A stretch of DNA of 5,225 nt from JBFMDN01 sp040753915. GTDB taxonomy: Bacteria; Desulfobacterota; Desulfomonilia; Desulfomonilales; Desulfomonilaceae. The notes beneath the pieces are model-generated. The model made no database searches and had not been told where the DNA came from. It saw only the letters and a list, made by a program, of their open reading frames with translations. Positions 5,125 through 5,225 of the stretch are shown piece after piece (position 1 is the first letter of the stretch; each line of letters begins with the position of its first letter). Position numbers and translations under genes: made by a program. The stretch is taken from NCBI GenBank assembly GCA_040753915.1, contig JBFMDN010000129.1, positions 1-5,225 on the forward strand, read 5' to 3'.

Positions 5125-5225
5125 TCAAGGAAAAAACCTCCCCGTTGCCAAGAAACTGAGCGTTTCTTGGCTGAGGTACGGCCGGGATGCGTACAGCGCC
5201 GCCAATGCCTGCTCTTGACCGCTGC
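5125..5225 (-). CDS. Possible C-terminal end of a leftward gene, cut by window edge
   Basis: Read on the minus strand, one frame gives 32 residues with protein-like composition (EQALAALYASRPYLSQETL is included) ending in LATGRFFP and a TGA at 5125-5127. I do not recognise a family. The other two minus frames are also open over this span, and the strong inverted repeat 5147-5171 lies inside it, so coding is far from certain. Sequence beyond the window would decide it. Confidence 0.2.
   Translation of the reverse strand, partial: SGQEQALAALYASRPYLSQETLSFLATGRFFP
5147..5171. repeat. Perfect 10-bp inverted repeat
   Basis: GCCAAGAAAC (5147-5156) and GTTTCTTGGC (5162-5171) flank a 5-nt loop, TGAGC. 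Rightward there is no T-run. Leftward a T6 run (complement of 5131-5136) follows only after 10 intervening bases, so it is not a canonical terminator in either direction. It may be a protein-binding palindrome or the end of a repeat element. Confidence 0.7.

Larger units (their letters stand above)
5011..5225. other. Region downstream of the acyl-CoA dehydrogenase
   Basis: There is no full gene. It holds a 6-bp inverted repeat CGGATC (5017-5022) and GATCCG (5049-5054) with a long loop, a short GGTG/CACC repeat around GTCGGGGTC, and the strong 25-nt inverted repeat at 5147-5171. No intrinsic terminator for the rightward gene is evident, since neither repeat is followed by T residues on the plus strand. 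Confidence 0.5.

Noticed and set aside
5074..5225. Plus-strand frame starting ATG 5074 with GGAGG 4 nt upstream, open to the window end
   Set aside because: Ribosome-site spacing is short, the 50 codons are rich in Arg/Lys/Cys with no family likeness, and the frame crosses the inverted repeats.

Overview
The window reads as chromosomal DNA of moderate GC content from a free-living Gram-negative bacterium. A deltaproteobacterial (Desulfobacterota-type) source is my best guess. It rests on three things: an NtrB-like soluble kinase paired with an output-less receiver protein, a good sigma-54 type -24/-12 promoter, and a CoA-thioester catabolic gene under a TetR-type neighbour. None of these is proof of taxonomy.

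Layout. Positions 1-349 hold no gene. They contain the end of a C/G-rich palindromic repeat element (1-80), two 36-nt direct repeats spaced like a minimal CRISPR unit but without cas genes (92-127 and 165-200), and a hairpin just past the end of the first operon (312-343). On the minus strand, 2286 to 350 is a two-gene operon. A dual-PAS cytosolic histidine kinase (808-2286) is followed after a 17-nt gap, which carries the ribosome binding site, by a single-domain response regulator (350-790). A sigma-54-like promoter lies upstream at 2443-2459. The 462-bp divergent intergenic region (2287-2748) also carries, on the plus strand, a TTGACA/TATGTA promoter whose -10 box sits inside a perfect TATGTAA-N7-TTACATA inverted repeat. 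This drives a TetR-family regulator (2749-3492), and the arrangement is what is expected for autorepression. After a 354-bp non-coding gap with a predicted RNA hairpin comes an acyl-CoA dehydrogenase (3847-5010). The last 215 bases contain a perfect 10-bp inverted repeat and perhaps the end of a leftward gene running off the window.

How the genes may work together. The kinase has no membrane segments and two PAS domains, so it probably senses a cytosolic signal and phosphorylates the receiver-only partner. That partner has no DNA-binding output, so it must act on another protein or pass the phosphate on. The TetR regulator and acyl-CoA dehydrogenase look like a local acyl-CoA (fatty, branched, alicyclic or aromatic acid) catabolic unit. 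A functional link between the two halves is only suggested by adjacency. I see no wholly new system here. The most informative items are the two regulatory sites in the divergent region, the unusual receiver subtype, and the paired direct repeats.
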